From: Mariprofundus ferrooxydans PV-1
GTDB lineage: Bacteria; Pseudomonadota; Zetaproteobacteria; Mariprofundales; Mariprofundaceae
Assembly (NCBI RefSeq): GCF_000153765.1
Contig: NZ_DS022295.1
Location: 217,828 to 281,827, forward strand
Direction of reading: 5' to 3'
DNA length: 64,000 bases
In this document: positions 33,981 through 43,287 of the stretch, piece after piece
Layout: each line of letters opens with the position of its first letter
Numbering within the stretch: the stretch's first letter is position 1
Notes under the pieces: generated by a model
Seen by the model: the letters and a program-made list of their open reading frames with translations, nothing else
What the model was told of the DNA's origin: nothing
Databases searched by the model: none
Translations under genes and position numbers: made by a program

Positions 33981-34673
33981 GTGTTTGATGTGATTCGCAA
34001 GAACGACCCCGAATGGAGCAGGGTGACTCGCTTTATTCACGATACATACCAGCGGGCTTACGGGGCCGAGGTCGACACCTTTATGCCGCAGATTATGCGG
34101 GTGACCAATGCTGCAGGTGAATACCGGGCGGTTATGGGTTATCGCGCTGCCGGTCAGGAAAGGCTGTTTCTGGAAAACTATCTGGATGAGCCGATAGAGG
34201 CCTCGATCTCCCGCTATCTGGGTAGAACAATCGAGCGCTCAAGCATCGTTGAAGTAGGTAATCTGGCTGAAGCAAAGGCGGGCGATGCGCGTCTGGCGAT
34301 TATCGCAGCAACCGCCTATATGTGGGCTCGCGGTTATCGCTGGGTTGCCTTTACCGGTGTTACCCGCATGCGCAACGTGTTCCGCAAACTGGGGCTGGAT
34401 ACGCGTGAGCTGATGGTTGCCGATGAAACCCGGCTGCCGCCTGAAGAGGTCGCCAAATGGGGGGCATACTATCAGGGGAATCCTGTGGTCTGCTTTGCCG
34501 ACATCAAACACGGACATGATAACCTGCAGGATCTGTGGGCCAGCCTGCGCGATACCTGGGCGGCCGCGGAAGAGGCCGGTATACGTGCGGCAGGCGATAA
34601 CGGAGTGCCTGCATTCGCTGCGGCTGAAGACGAGGCAACAGAACAGGGTGGTATGGAAGGGAGCGGCATTTGA
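33981..34673 (+). CDS. Thermostable-hemolysin-family protein (T_hemolysin domain)
   Basis: A 230-residue protein matching the T_hemolysin family named after Vibrio delta-VPH: FLENYLDEPIEASISRYL, then IVEVGNLAEAKAGDAR and WVAFTGVTRMRNVFRKLGL. The fold resembles acetyltransferase/autoinducer-synthase proteins rather than a pore former, so 'hemolysin' is probably a misnomer. There is no signal peptide. The start is GTG with AGGGGA upstream. It opens a four-gene coupled set with an AMP-ligase, a diiron protein and an SDR, suggesting an acyl-transfer role in a biosynthetic pathway. The last ~35 residues are low-complexity and acidic. Confidence 0.83.
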   Translation: MFDVIRKNDPEWSRVTRFIHDTYQRAYGAEVDTFMPQIMRVTNAAGEYRAVMGYRAAGQERLFLENYLDEPIEASISRYLGRTIERSSIVEVGNLAEAKAGDARLAIIAATAYMWARGYRWVAFTGVTRMRNVFRKLGLDTRELMVADETRLPPEEVAKWGAYYQGNPVVCFADIKHGHDNLQDLWASLRDTWAAAEEAGIRAAGDNGVPAFAAAEDEATEQGGMEGSGI

Positions 34674-36157
34674 GTCGCGTACTGGCAGCACTCCATACCC
34701 AGGCTAATGATCGACCCGAACATGTTGCGCTCACATCTGCTTCCATCTCCTACAGCTACAGTGAACTGCGCGATGTTGTAGACTCTGCAGCTTCCCTGCT
34801 GCGTGATACAGACATGCATACGCTGGCACTGGCTGCGGATAATTCGCCTGCATGGTTGTGTGCGGACCTGGCGTGTATGCAGGCAGCGATTCCACTGATA
34901 CCCGTGCCGCATTTCTTTGCACCGACCCAGATCGGCCATCTGCTGCATCATGCCGGTGTCGATGGCATCCTGACAGACAGGGCGGATCAGTTTTCGGCGC
35001 TGCTTGCACAACTGGGTATTCCGTCTGAGGCAACCGTCACAACCATTGCCGGATTAAGCCTGATCCGGATTTCTACTGCGGATGTGCGGCTACCTGCTGA
35101 CTGCGCCAAAATCACCTATACCTCCGGCTCAACCGGCGAACCCAAGGGCGTCTGTCTGAGCCTTGATGCGATGGAGACGGTTGCAGCCTCACTTGCAGCC
35201 GCAACCGGGGCAGGCGCAGAGGATCGTCATCTGGCACTGCTGCCGTATGCCACGCTGCTGGAAAATATTGGTGGTGTGTACGCACCGCTGCTGGCCGGTG
35301 CGACGATCCATGCTCCGGGTATGGCTGCCATCGGCATGAGCGGGGCCAGTGGCCTGGATGTGAAGCAGTTTGTCAGCGCGCTGCACGCCGCCCGGGCGAC
35401 AACCTGTATTATGATTCCGCAGATGCTGCATGCACTTGTTGCGGCTGTTGGCGGCGGAATGGCGAAGCCGGAAAGCCTGCGTTATATCGCGGTGGGCGGT
35501 GCACCGGTATCGCTGAAGCTGCTGGAAACGGCCGCCCATCTGGAGCTGCCGGTGTATGAAGGTTATGGCCTTTCCGAGGCAGCCAGTGTGGTAGCGGTTA
35601 ATGCGCCGGGCGTTAACCGGCCGGGCAGCGTCGGCAAACCCTTGCCGCATGTAACGCTGAGCTTTGCCGATGACGGTGAAATTCTGGTGCGTGGCAGCCT
35701 GTTTTCCGGCTATCTGGGCGAGAGTCAGATGGCAAGCGGAGCAGCATGGCCGACCGGTGATATCGGTTATCTGGACGATGATGGATTCCTGCATCTTTCC
35801 GGTCGCAAAAAACATATATTTATTACCGCATTTGGCCGCAATGTGTCACCGGAATGGGTGGAGCGCGAGTTGTCGATAGAGCCGGCGATCGGCCAGAGCT
35901 GTATTTTCGGTGAGGCGCGTCCGTTTAATGTTGCAGTCATTGTACCGAGACAGAATTTCGACATGGCTGCGGTAGATGCCGCTGTAGCATCGGCCAACGC
36001 ACGCCTGCCCGATTATGCCAGAATTTCGCGCTGGGTTGAGGCCGGGGAGCCATTTAGTGTGGCTAACGGTCTGTGGACCGGCACCGGCAGGCCGCGGCGG
36101 CAGCATATAGAGACACATTATCGGCAACAGTTAGATACTATATATGAGGAGTCATAA
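34670..36157 (+). CDS. AMP-forming acyl-/aryl ligase (ANL superfamily)
   Basis: A 495-residue adenylating enzyme. The phosphate loop YTSGSTGEPKG, the YEGYGLSEAAS motif, TGDIGYLDDDGFLHLSGRKKH and the following linker identify the ANL family. The usual C-terminal catalytic lysine region is altered: the protein ends WTGTGRPRRQHIETHYRQQ, which is arginine-rich where long-chain CoA ligases have a GK motif. It should activate a carboxylic acid. The TTG start (34670) overlaps the preceding stop, with GGAAGGGAG just upstream. Confidence 0.85.
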   Translation: MSRVLAALHTQANDRPEHVALTSASISYSYSELRDVVDSAASLLRDTDMHTLALAADNSPAWLCADLACMQAAIPLIPVPHFFAPTQIGHLLHHAGVDGILTDRADQFSALLAQLGIPSEATVTTIAGLSLIRISTADVRLPADCAKITYTSGSTGEPKGVCLSLDAMETVAASLAAATGAGAEDRHLALLPYATLLENIGGVYAPLLAGATIHAPGMAAIGMSGASGLDVKQFVSALHAARATTCIMIPQMLHALVAAVGGGMAKPESLRYIAVGGAPVSLKLLETAAHLELPVYEGYGLSEAASVVAVNAPGVNRPGSVGKPLPHVTLSFADDGEILVRGSLFSGYLGESQMASGAAWPTGDIGYLDDDGFLHLSGRKKHIFITAFGRNVSPEWVERELSIEPAIGQSCIFGEARPFNVAVIVPRQNFDMAAVDAAVASANARLPDYARISRWVEAGEPFSVANGLWTGTGRPRRQHIETHYRQQLDTIYEES

Positions 36158-36820
36158 ATGGCGTTTTACGATGATTTGATTGAGGCGACCGAGGTCGAAC
36201 GCAATACATTATTGTCCATTCCATTTATCCAGTCGGGAGCTGCCGGTCAGCTGTCACTGGAGAGCTATCTGGCCTTTCTCGGCCAGGCTTATCACCATGT
36301 GAAGCATACAATACCACTGCTGATGGCGACCGGCGGTCGTCTGCCCGAACGGCTGGAGTGGTTGCGCGAGGCGATCGGTGAGTATATCGAAGAGGAGATG
36401 GGGCATCAGGAGTGGATTCTCAACGATATTGCGGCATGCGGTGCTGATAAAGAAGCCGTACGTCACGCTATGCCGTTGCCTGCAACCGAGCTGATGGTGG
36501 CCTATGCCTATGACACGGTATATCGCAATAATCCGGTCGGTTTTTTCGGCATGGTGCTGGTGCTGGAGGGAACCAGTGTTTCACTGGCAACTCACGCAGC
36601 CGAGAATATCCAGCAGGCGCTGAATCTGCCCAAGTCGGCATTTTCCTATCTGAGTTCGCACGGCTCTCTCGATGTGGGCCATGTCGACTTTTACGAGAAG
36701 CTGATGAATCGTCTGGACAGGGAAGAGGATCAGCAGGCCGTCGTGCACTGCGCGAAGATGATGTACCGCCTTTACGGTGATATTTTCCGCAGCCTGCCGG
36801 TTGTCCGATTGGAGCAGTAA
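36158..36820 (+). CDS. Heme-oxygenase-like diiron protein (TenA/PqqC fold)
   Basis: A 220-residue all-helical protein. The pattern YHHVKHTIPLL, GEYIEEEMGHQEWIL and SHGSLDVGHVDFYEKLM supplies the Glu/His/Asp ligands expected of heme-oxygenase-like diiron oxidases/oxygenases (the HDO group that includes UndA and related enzymes) rather than the cysteine of TenA thiaminases. It follows the ligase with no gap and the SDR follows it with no gap. I infer an oxidative step on an acyl or amino-acyl intermediate. Confidence 0.8.
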   Translation: MAFYDDLIEATEVERNTLLSIPFIQSGAAGQLSLESYLAFLGQAYHHVKHTIPLLMATGGRLPERLEWLREAIGEYIEEEMGHQEWILNDIAACGADKEAVRHAMPLPATELMVAYAYDTVYRNNPVGFFGMVLVLEGTSVSLATHAAENIQQALNLPKSAFSYLSSHGSLDVGHVDFYEKLMNRLDREEDQQAVVHCAKMMYRLYGDIFRSLPVVRLEQ

Positions 36821-37609
36821 ATGGAGATCAAGGGAAAACGTATTGTTCTGACCGGTGCCGCCGGCGGTATGGGAAGCCTGCTGGCCGCTGAACTGGTTGC
36901 CGGCGGTGCGACACTGGCTATGGTGGATGCCAACGCCGATGCGCTGCACAAGGTTGCGGCAGGGCTGAAAGGTTCGCATACGGTTGCCGGTGATCTCTCA
37001 TCGGCAGAAGGGTGCAAGGTTGCCGCGGAAGAGTGTCTGCAGCTGCTTGGTGGCGTTGATCTGCTGATCAATCTGGCCGGCATTAACAGCTTTGCAGCCT
37101 ATGAGGATGAAGACCCGGGCAAAATCGAGTTGATTATGCGGGTCAATCTGTTGGCTCCGATGTGGTTGACGCGTGCATTTCTGCCAGCGATGTTGGAGCA
37201 GAACTCGGGACGCATCGTCAATGTCGGTTCCATCTTCGGTTCGATCGGTTTTGCCTATTTCAGTGTCTATTCAGCCAGCAAGTTTGGTCTGCGCGGTTTT
37301 TCCGAGGCGCTGCGGCGCGAACTGGCCGATAGCGCGGTCAAGGTGACCTATATTGCTCCGAGGGCAGTGAAAACACCGATTAATTCCGATGCTGTGATGA
37401 AGATGAATGAAGCGACCAAGACGAATATGGACGCCCCCGAAGATGTGGTTAAAAAGATTGTTGCGGCAATCAATAATGATCACAAGGACATCTACTTCGG
37501 CTTCCCGGAGTCTCTGTTTGTGCGCATCAATGTGCTCTTTCCGCGCCTTGTTGACAGGGCGCTGGCTGCGCAGAATCGCATCGCACGCACGTTCGCAAAG
37601 AAGCAGTAG
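36821..37609 (+). CDS. Short-chain dehydrogenase/reductase
   Basis: A 262-residue SDR. Cofactor loop TGAAGGMGSLLA at 11-22, the NLAG motif (LLINLAGINS), catalytic serine in VGSIFGS and the YSASKFG triad segment. An aspartate after strand 2 (MVDAN) suggests NAD preference. The C-terminus (RALAAQNRIARTFAKK) is basic and amphipathic. Directly abuts the diiron gene and closes the coupled four-gene set. Confidence 0.9.
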   Translation: MEIKGKRIVLTGAAGGMGSLLAAELVAGGATLAMVDANADALHKVAAGLKGSHTVAGDLSSAEGCKVAAEECLQLLGGVDLLINLAGINSFAAYEDEDPGKIELIMRVNLLAPMWLTRAFLPAMLEQNSGRIVNVGSIFGSIGFAYFSVYSASKFGLRGFSEALRRELADSAVKVTYIAPRAVKTPINSDAVMKMNEATKTNMDAPEDVVKKIVAAINNDHKDIYFGFPESLFVRINVLFPRLVDRALAAQNRIARTFAKKQ

Positions 37610-37671
37610 TCAAACTGTGGTGAAAATGAATTTGTGTTACTGATCAACATTTTGGATAAGGAGACAGAACG

Positions 37672-38319
37672 ATGATGAAATGGATGGCGGCTGCCTTTGT
37701 GGCAACCGGAATGCTGGCAAGTACAGCCTGTGCAGATGAAGTAGATAATGCTGTGCTGGTGTTGCAGCACGAATGGGCTCAGGCCAATTACAAGACGGCT
37801 GACGATAAGAAGGAAGCGGTATTCAAGGCGTTGGTGGATAAGGCGGCGGCGCTGGATGCAAAGTATCCCGACCGGGCCGAGCCGAAGATATGGGAAGCGA
37901 TCATTCGGGCCGGCTATGCCGGGGCCATGGGCGGTGTGTCGTCGATGTTCAATGCCATGCCTCAGATGAAGCAGGGGCGTGATCTGTTACTGGCGGCGGA
38001 AAAAATCGATCCGCACGCGCTGCACGGATCGGTCTACACCACGCTGGGCAGCTTCTATTATATGGTGCCGGGCGGCTTTATCGGCTTTGGTGATGATGAC
38101 AAGGCGATGGAGTATCTGAACAAGGCGATCGCCATGGCGCCGAATGACATGGATGCCAATTATTTTATGGGCGACTACTGGATGGAGCATAAAAAATACA
38201 AGAAGGCGATTCCATACCTGGAGAAGGTGATCGCTTTGCCTGCGGTGACCGATCGACCTGTGTACTCTGCAGGGCGGAAAGCCGAAGCTGTCGAGAAACT
38301 GAAAAAGGCGAAAAAGTAG
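37672..38319 (+). CDS. Secreted TPR-like protein (TRAP accessory TatT type)
   Basis: A 215-residue protein with a signal peptide (MMKWMAAAFVATGMLAST, cleaved near ACA) and TPR-like helical repeats, clearest at AMEYLNKAIAMAPNDMDANYFMGDYWMEHKKYKKAIPYLEKV. The WEAIIRAGYAG and GGFIGFGDDDKA segments recall TatT-like periplasmic TPR proteins. It follows the SDR after 62 bases and precedes a strong terminator, so it likely belongs to the same transcript. Role unknown. Confidence 0.7.
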   Translation: MMKWMAAAFVATGMLASTACADEVDNAVLVLQHEWAQANYKTADDKKEAVFKALVDKAAALDAKYPDRAEPKIWEAIIRAGYAGAMGGVSSMFNAMPQMKQGRDLLLAAEKIDPHALHGSVYTTLGSFYYMVPGGFIGFGDDDKAMEYLNKAIAMAPNDMDANYFMGDYWMEHKKYKKAIPYLEKVIALPAVTDRPVYSAGRKAEAVEKLKKAKK

Positions 38320-38354
38320 TACGTACACTGATTCATTGATCTGAATGTTTGTCA

Positions 38355-38391
38355 TACGGCCGGTTACATTAGTAACCGGCCGTATTTGTTT
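38355..38391 (+). terminator. Intrinsic terminator of the T_hemolysin/ligase operon
   Basis: TACGGCCGGTTAC-ATTA-GTAACCGGCCGTA, a perfect 13-bp stem, followed by TTTGTTT. Confidence 0.9.
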
Positions 38392-38451
38392 GTGCTGATC
38401 GTTGCCATGGCCGATCTGTTGTGCGGCTGAGATTTCTGCAAATTGCCAGCT

Positions 38452-38463
38452 GACCGATCGGTC
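38452..38463. promoter_or_regulatory. Palindromic TetR-type operator
   Basis: GACCGATCGGTC, a 12-bp perfect palindrome extended by another GGT, lies 36 bases before the TetR start. Its form resembles AcrR-class self-operators, and it probably controls the whole regulator-efflux operon. Confidence 0.7.
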
Positions 38464-38498
38464 GGTATGGTTGGCGGATATTTATGGAGGTGTGATTG

Positions 38499-39116
38499 AT
38501 GCCCGGATGTGTGAAAATTCTGGATGCTGCGGAATCGCTGTTTGCCAGCCATGGTGTTGATGGTGTATCCATTCGAGAAATTGCCGAAGCAGCGGGTATA
38601 TCCAAAGCAACGGTGTTCCACCATTTTGACAGCAAGGAAGCATTGTATCAGGCCGTGGTCAGGCGCTCGTGTAAAGGTATCGTTGCACTTGTGGCGCAAA
38701 TGGCGGCGCGTGAAGATGGCAATCCGTTGGCATCGCTGGCCGATTACCGTCGTCATGATCTGCAGGAGACGCTTGCGCATGCGGATGTCGTGCGTCTGGT
38801 TTTGCGGGAGCTGACACTGGGCCGTGATGATCAGGCCCGCCAACTGAGCGAAGAGGTGTTTGGTGAGCATTTTGTCCGGCTGCGCCGGTTGATAGAAAAA
38901 GCACAGCATGCCGGTGAGCTGAAAACAGATGTGGATGCCGGTCTGGCGGCGGTATCCGTTGTCAGCATCAATCTGTTTCTGTTTCTTGTCTGGCCGGTAC
39001 TCAAACACCTGCCGGACACACCGTTTGTTCGCATAGAGGATGCCGCCGAATCGATGTTCACGCTGCTGCTGGATGGTATGGCCCGATCCGGCTCGGTGTC
39101 CGGGAGTCAGGCATGA
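38499..39116 (+). CDS. TetR/AcrR-family transcriptional regulator
   Basis: A 205-residue repressor. The N-terminal helix-turn-helix is classic: ILDAAESLFASHGVDGVSIREIAEAAGISKATVFHHF-type layout at residues 8-45. The C-terminal ligand domain is variable. GGAGGTG precedes the ATG (38499; an adjacent TTG is possible). It is the first gene of the efflux operon and overlaps the adaptor gene by 4 bases. The palindrome upstream suggests autoregulation; the ligand is unknown. Confidence 0.92.
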   Translation: MPGCVKILDAAESLFASHGVDGVSIREIAEAAGISKATVFHHFDSKEALYQAVVRRSCKGIVALVAQMAAREDGNPLASLADYRRHDLQETLAHADVVRLVLRELTLGRDDQARQLSEEVFGEHFVRLRRLIEKAQHAGELKTDVDAGLAAVSVVSINLFLFLVWPVLKHLPDTPFVRIEDAAESMFTLLLDGMARSGSVSGSQA

Positions 39117-40192
39117 AATCATTTATGTTACTATTCATTGCTGCATGGCTGTTGTCCGGCTGCGGTAAAGATCAGAAAGACGAAGCAGCCGAAGTACAGG
39201 TGCGGTCAGTGAAAATCACCACAGCCGTGAGTGTTGCGCAGGATATCGAGGTGAGTGAAACGGCATTGGGCCGGATCATTGATCCGGTTGCCGCAACCAT
39301 TGGTGCGGAGGTGCCGGGGCGTGTTGAAAGCGTGCTCGTGGATGCGGGTGTTGCTGTTTCAAAAGGGCAGTTGCTGGCCGTGCTGGATGATGCAGATGCG
39401 AAATCGGCTGTGGCAAAAGCGGAAGCGGAATTAAAGCGGCTGCAGGCTCAGCAGCAGGCCCAGCGCAGTCTGGTCAATCGTTATCAGGATATGATTGAAA
39501 AAAACTTTATCTCAAAGACGGTGCTGGAACAGGCGCAGGCGCAGCTGGATGTATTACAGCAGGGCGAGCAGGCGGCTGAAGCAGGCCTGAATCAGGCGCG
39601 CAATAACCTGCAGCGTACGCGTATCATCTCGCCGGTTGCCGGACGTGTTGAGCAGCGGTTGATTGCAGCGGGTGATTATATCGGCCTTGGCAAGCCGATG
39701 TTCAGTATTGCCGCAGGCAAACGCCTGATTGTATCGATTCCGCTGCCGGAAACACGGGCTGCCCACATTGAGAAGGGGCAGATGGTGCGCCTGCATCTGG
39801 CCGGTGCGACGAAACCGATCACTGCACCGATTACTGATCTGACGCCGATGGTAGGTCGCAGCAATGCATTTGAGGCGCGGGTGGAGATAGATAATCCGGG
39901 TCACTGGCGACCGGGTGCCTCGGTGACTGCTGAAATTATTACCGATCACCATAACGGGGCGGTGATGGTGCCGGAAGAGTGTGTGGTACTCAGGCCTGCC
40001 GGTTCGGTGATCTATCGCATCACAGGCAATATTGCGCATGCCGTGCCGGTGACGACCGGCGTACATTCAGATGGTCGCATCGAACTGATCTCCGGACTTG
40101 CTGCAGGTGAAGTGATAGCCGCCGAAGGCGCTGCTTATCTGAGCGACGGAGCACAGGTTGAAGTGCATAACACGGATGGAGTGAAGCCGTGA
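39113..40192 (+). CDS. RND efflux periplasmic adaptor lipoprotein
   Basis: A 359-residue membrane-fusion protein. Lipoprotein signal MKSFMLLFIAAWLLSGC (Cys17). Then the biotinyl-lipoyl half motifs (VPGRVESVLVDAGVAVSKGQLLAVL and RIISPVAGRVEQRLIAAGDYI) bracket an alpha-helical hairpin rich in Gln/Ala (about 95-150), followed by beta-barrel and membrane-proximal domains. It couples the RND pump to TolC. Overlaps both neighbours by 4 bases. Confidence 0.92.
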   Translation: MKSFMLLFIAAWLLSGCGKDQKDEAAEVQVRSVKITTAVSVAQDIEVSETALGRIIDPVAATIGAEVPGRVESVLVDAGVAVSKGQLLAVLDDADAKSAVAKAEAELKRLQAQQQAQRSLVNRYQDMIEKNFISKTVLEQAQAQLDVLQQGEQAAEAGLNQARNNLQRTRIISPVAGRVEQRLIAAGDYIGLGKPMFSIAAGKRLIVSIPLPETRAAHIEKGQMVRLHLAGATKPITAPITDLTPMVGRSNAFEARVEIDNPGHWRPGASVTAEIITDHHNGAVMVPEECVVLRPAGSVIYRITGNIAHAVPVTTGVHSDGRIELISGLAAGEVIAAEGAAYLSDGAQVEVHNTDGVKP

Positions 40193-43100
40193 ATCTGTCA
40201 TCGATTTCGATCGATCGACATGTGCTGGCATGGATGATGTCGGCACTGCTGGTGTTGTTCGGTTTGATCAGCTACCAGCGTATCGGTGTGGATCGTTTCC
40301 CGACGGTGGATTTCCCGATGGTATCGGTAACCACCGTGCAGACCGGCCTGGATCCGGATGTGATTGATGCATCAATCACCTCAATAATCGAAGAAAAACT
40401 CAACAGTGTGCCGGGTATTGATCATGTAATCTCCTATTCCACACCCGGCGTATCGATTGTGACGGTGCAGTTTAAGCTGAGCAAGAATATTGATGTCGCG
40501 TTTAATGAAGTGCAGGCCAAGGTCAATCAGATACTGCGCCAGTTACCGGATGGTACCGACCCGCCGGTTGTGGCCAAGGTGGAGATTGGTGCTTCGCCCA
40601 TTCTGTGGCTCTCACTGACCGGTGATCGTACGTTGCAACAGCTTAATCAATATGCCCGTAATATTATCAAAAAGCGGCTGGAGAATATCAACGGTGTCGG
40701 CGAAGTGCAGATTGGCGGTGAGCGCAAGCGTACTGTCCGTATCTGGCTGGATCTGCCGCGTATGCAGGGCATGGGTATTACCATTGCCGATGTGCTCAGT
40801 GCATTCAGACGCGAGCATATACAGTTTCCCGGCGGGTTCCTGACCGGCGGCAAACGCGAATATATGATCAAACTGGATATGGAGTTTCATTCGCTTGATG
40901 CCATTGGCAAATTGGTTGTGCGTGCGAGGGACGGTAACCTGATCCGGTTGAGTGATATCGGCCGTGTCGAGGACGGCCTGGCCGATGATCGGCAACTGGC
41001 CCGCTACAACGGCAAGCCGACGGTGGGTATCGGTGTGGTCAAGGTGACCGGTGCCAATGTGGTCGCTATTGTCGATGAGGTGAAACAGCGGCTGAACAAC
41101 GAGATTTTACCGGCCTTGCCGGTCGGCATGAAGATCGGCATTGCCACCAATGATGCGGATATCGTACGCGGTATCGTTGACGGCCTGATCGAGCATATTT
41201 TTGAATCGGTATTGCTGGCAGCAATTGTGGTGCTGGTATTTCTGAAAAGCCTGCGCTCTACTCTGATCGTGGCTACGGCGATTCCGGTATCGATGCTGGC
41301 GGCGATTGCCACGGCCTATCTGCTCGGTTTTACCCTTAATCTGATGACGCTGCTGGCGCTGCTGCTGTTGATCGGCGTGGTGGTGGATGATGCCATTGTG
41401 GTGCTGGAAAATATCTATCGGCACCGGGAGAAGGGGCTGGAGCCGGATGCCCGAACTGCCGCGATCGCCGGTTCCCGGCAGGTAACCTTTGCCGTAATTG
41501 CTGCCAGTCTTACGCTGGTCGCTATTTTCGCACCGGTGATCTTTATGGACGGAATGATCGGCCGTTTCTTTAATGCCTTTGCCGTAATTGTCACCTTCGG
41601 TGTGCTCGCATCACTGTTTGTATCGCTGACGCTGGTGCCGATGCTGGCCTCGCGCTATCTGAAGGTACAGACAGAGCATGGCCGGTTGTACGGTTTGTTT
41701 AATCGCGCCCTGTTGTGGCTGGATCGCTTTTATACGCGTTTGCTGGGTTGGTGCCTGCGCCACCGTGGTACGGTGTTGTTGCTGGCGCTGGTCGGCTTTA
41801 TTGCCAGCACCTCGTTATTCGGCATGATCGGCAAGGGGTTTGTGCCCAAGGAGGATGAGGGGCGCTTTATGATCATCTTCAAGGCGCCGCTCGGCGCCTC
41901 GATTGCGGATACCGATGGCAGGCTTAAGGCAGTAGAGCAGGTGTTGGCCGCCAACCCGGATATCAGCAGCTATTTCAGCCTGATCGGCTCCGGTCAGCTC
42001 GGGCAGGTGAATCAGGGTATTGTATATGTGCGGCTGACGCCCAAATCCGAGAGGGAACATCGTCAATGGGATGTGTTGCCGATGGTTCAGGAAAAGCTGG
42101 ATCAGATACCGGGCCTGCATGCATTTGCCGTGAAAGTGCCGATTGTCGGCGGCGGTCAGCGTGGTGAGCCATTGCAGTTTGCCGTGAACGGACCGAACCT
42201 GGATGTGGTGGCCGATGTATCGAAGCAGATGCTGGCGCGGCTGAACAAGATTGACGGCATGGGGCATATGGATCTGGATCTGCAGCTGGATTTGCCGCAG
42301 CTGGATATCCATGTGGATCGGGAGCGGGCACGTGATCTCGGTATTGCCGCGGTGGATGTGGCGCAGACGATCGGTGTATTGGCAGGCGGCATGGATATTG
42401 CCCGCTATAACGATCAGCCGGGAGACGGTAATCGTTATGATATACGGCTGAAAGCGGAGCAGGGTGAGTTGATGCATCCATCGGATCTGAGCCGCATTTA
42501 CCTGCGTGCCGCAGATGGTTCACAGGTGAGACTGGATTCGCTGGTCAGCTGGCAGGAGAAACTGGGCCCGGCGGTCATCCAAAAAATGGATCTGCGTTAT
42601 GCCGGGTTGTTTTACTCTGCGCCAACCATGCCGCTGGGTGCTGCGGTGGATAAAATCAATGCGGTGGGAGCAGAGTTGCTACCGCCCGGTTACGGCATCA
42701 TATATACCGGTCAGGCGGCCGAGTTCCGCAAAACAGGCAAGAATATGATGTTTGCTTTCGGTATTGCCATGCTGCTGGTGTTTATGGTGCTGGCCAGTCA
42801 GTTTAATTCGCTGGCGCAACCGTGGGTGCTGATGCTGGCCCAGCCGATGGCCATTATCGGCGGCGTGGCAGCCTTGTGGATGACCGGCAACACGCTGAAT
42901 ATCTTCTCGATGATCGGGCTGGTACTGCTGGTGGGGCTGGTGGCAAAAAACTCGATTCTGCTGGTGGATCTGACCAACCAGTATCGGCAGCAGGGGATGG
43001 GTATTGATGATGCGCTGCGGGAAGCTTGTCCGATCCGTATGCGACCGGTGCTGATGACATCGATGACGATTATCTTTGCACTGCTGCCGACGGCTCTGGG

Positions 43101-43287
43101 GCTGGGCAAGGGCAGTGAGATGACTATCCCGATGTCGGTAGCTGTGATCGGCGGTATGATCTCATCCACGCTGCTGACGCTGGTGGTGGTTCCGGCAGCC
43201 TACTCGTTGCTGGAGAACGGATTAATGAGGCTCTCTGCACGCCTGCACGGGCGTCGATCAGAATCGGATAAGGAGATGAATGTATGA
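40189..43287 (+). CDS. RND-family efflux permease (AcrB/MdtB-like)
   Basis: A 1032-residue inner-membrane pump of HAE-type length. It opens with SSISIDRHVLAWMMSALLVLFGL (TM1). The proton-relay aspartates are in GVVVDDAIVVLENI of TM4, and TM10 contains GLVAKNSILLVDL with the conserved Lys. Two large periplasmic loops separate the TM groups, and the GSGQLGQVNQG-type region is present. There is no heavy-metal (HME) DFG signature, so organic-compound export is more likely. Middle gene of the TetR-MFP-RND-OMF operon. Confidence 0.94.
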   Translation: MNLSSISIDRHVLAWMMSALLVLFGLISYQRIGVDRFPTVDFPMVSVTTVQTGLDPDVIDASITSIIEEKLNSVPGIDHVISYSTPGVSIVTVQFKLSKNIDVAFNEVQAKVNQILRQLPDGTDPPVVAKVEIGASPILWLSLTGDRTLQQLNQYARNIIKKRLENINGVGEVQIGGERKRTVRIWLDLPRMQGMGITIADVLSAFRREHIQFPGGFLTGGKREYMIKLDMEFHSLDAIGKLVVRARDGNLIRLSDIGRVEDGLADDRQLARYNGKPTVGIGVVKVTGANVVAIVDEVKQRLNNEILPALPVGMKIGIATNDADIVRGIVDGLIEHIFESVLLAAIVVLVFLKSLRSTLIVATAIPVSMLAAIATAYLLGFTLNLMTLLALLLLIGVVVDDAIVVLENIYRHREKGLEPDARTAAIAGSRQVTFAVIAASLTLVAIFAPVIFMDGMIGRFFNAFAVIVTFGVLASLFVSLTLVPMLASRYLKVQTEHGRLYGLFNRALLWLDRFYTRLLGWCLRHRGTVLLLALVGFIASTSLFGMIGKGFVPKEDEGRFMIIFKAPLGASIADTDGRLKAVEQVLAANPDISSYFSLIGSGQLGQVNQGIVYVRLTPKSEREHRQWDVLPMVQEKLDQIPGLHAFAVKVPIVGGGQRGEPLQFAVNGPNLDVVADVSKQMLARLNKIDGMGHMDLDLQLDLPQLDIHVDRERARDLGIAAVDVAQTIGVLAGGMDIARYNDQPGDGNRYDIRLKAEQGELMHPSDLSRIYLRAADGSQVRLDSLVSWQEKLGPAVIQKMDLRYAGLFYSAPTMPLGAAVDKINAVGAELLPPGYGIIYTGQAAEFRKTGKNMMFAFGIAMLLVFMVLASQFNSLAQPWVLMLAQPMAIIGGVAALWMTGNTLNIFSMIGLVLLVGLVAKNSILLVDLTNQYRQQGMGIDDALREACPIRMRPVLMTSMTIIFALLPTALGLGKGSEMTIPMSVAVIGGMISSTLLTLVVVPAAYSLLENGLMRLSARLHGRRSESDKEMNV

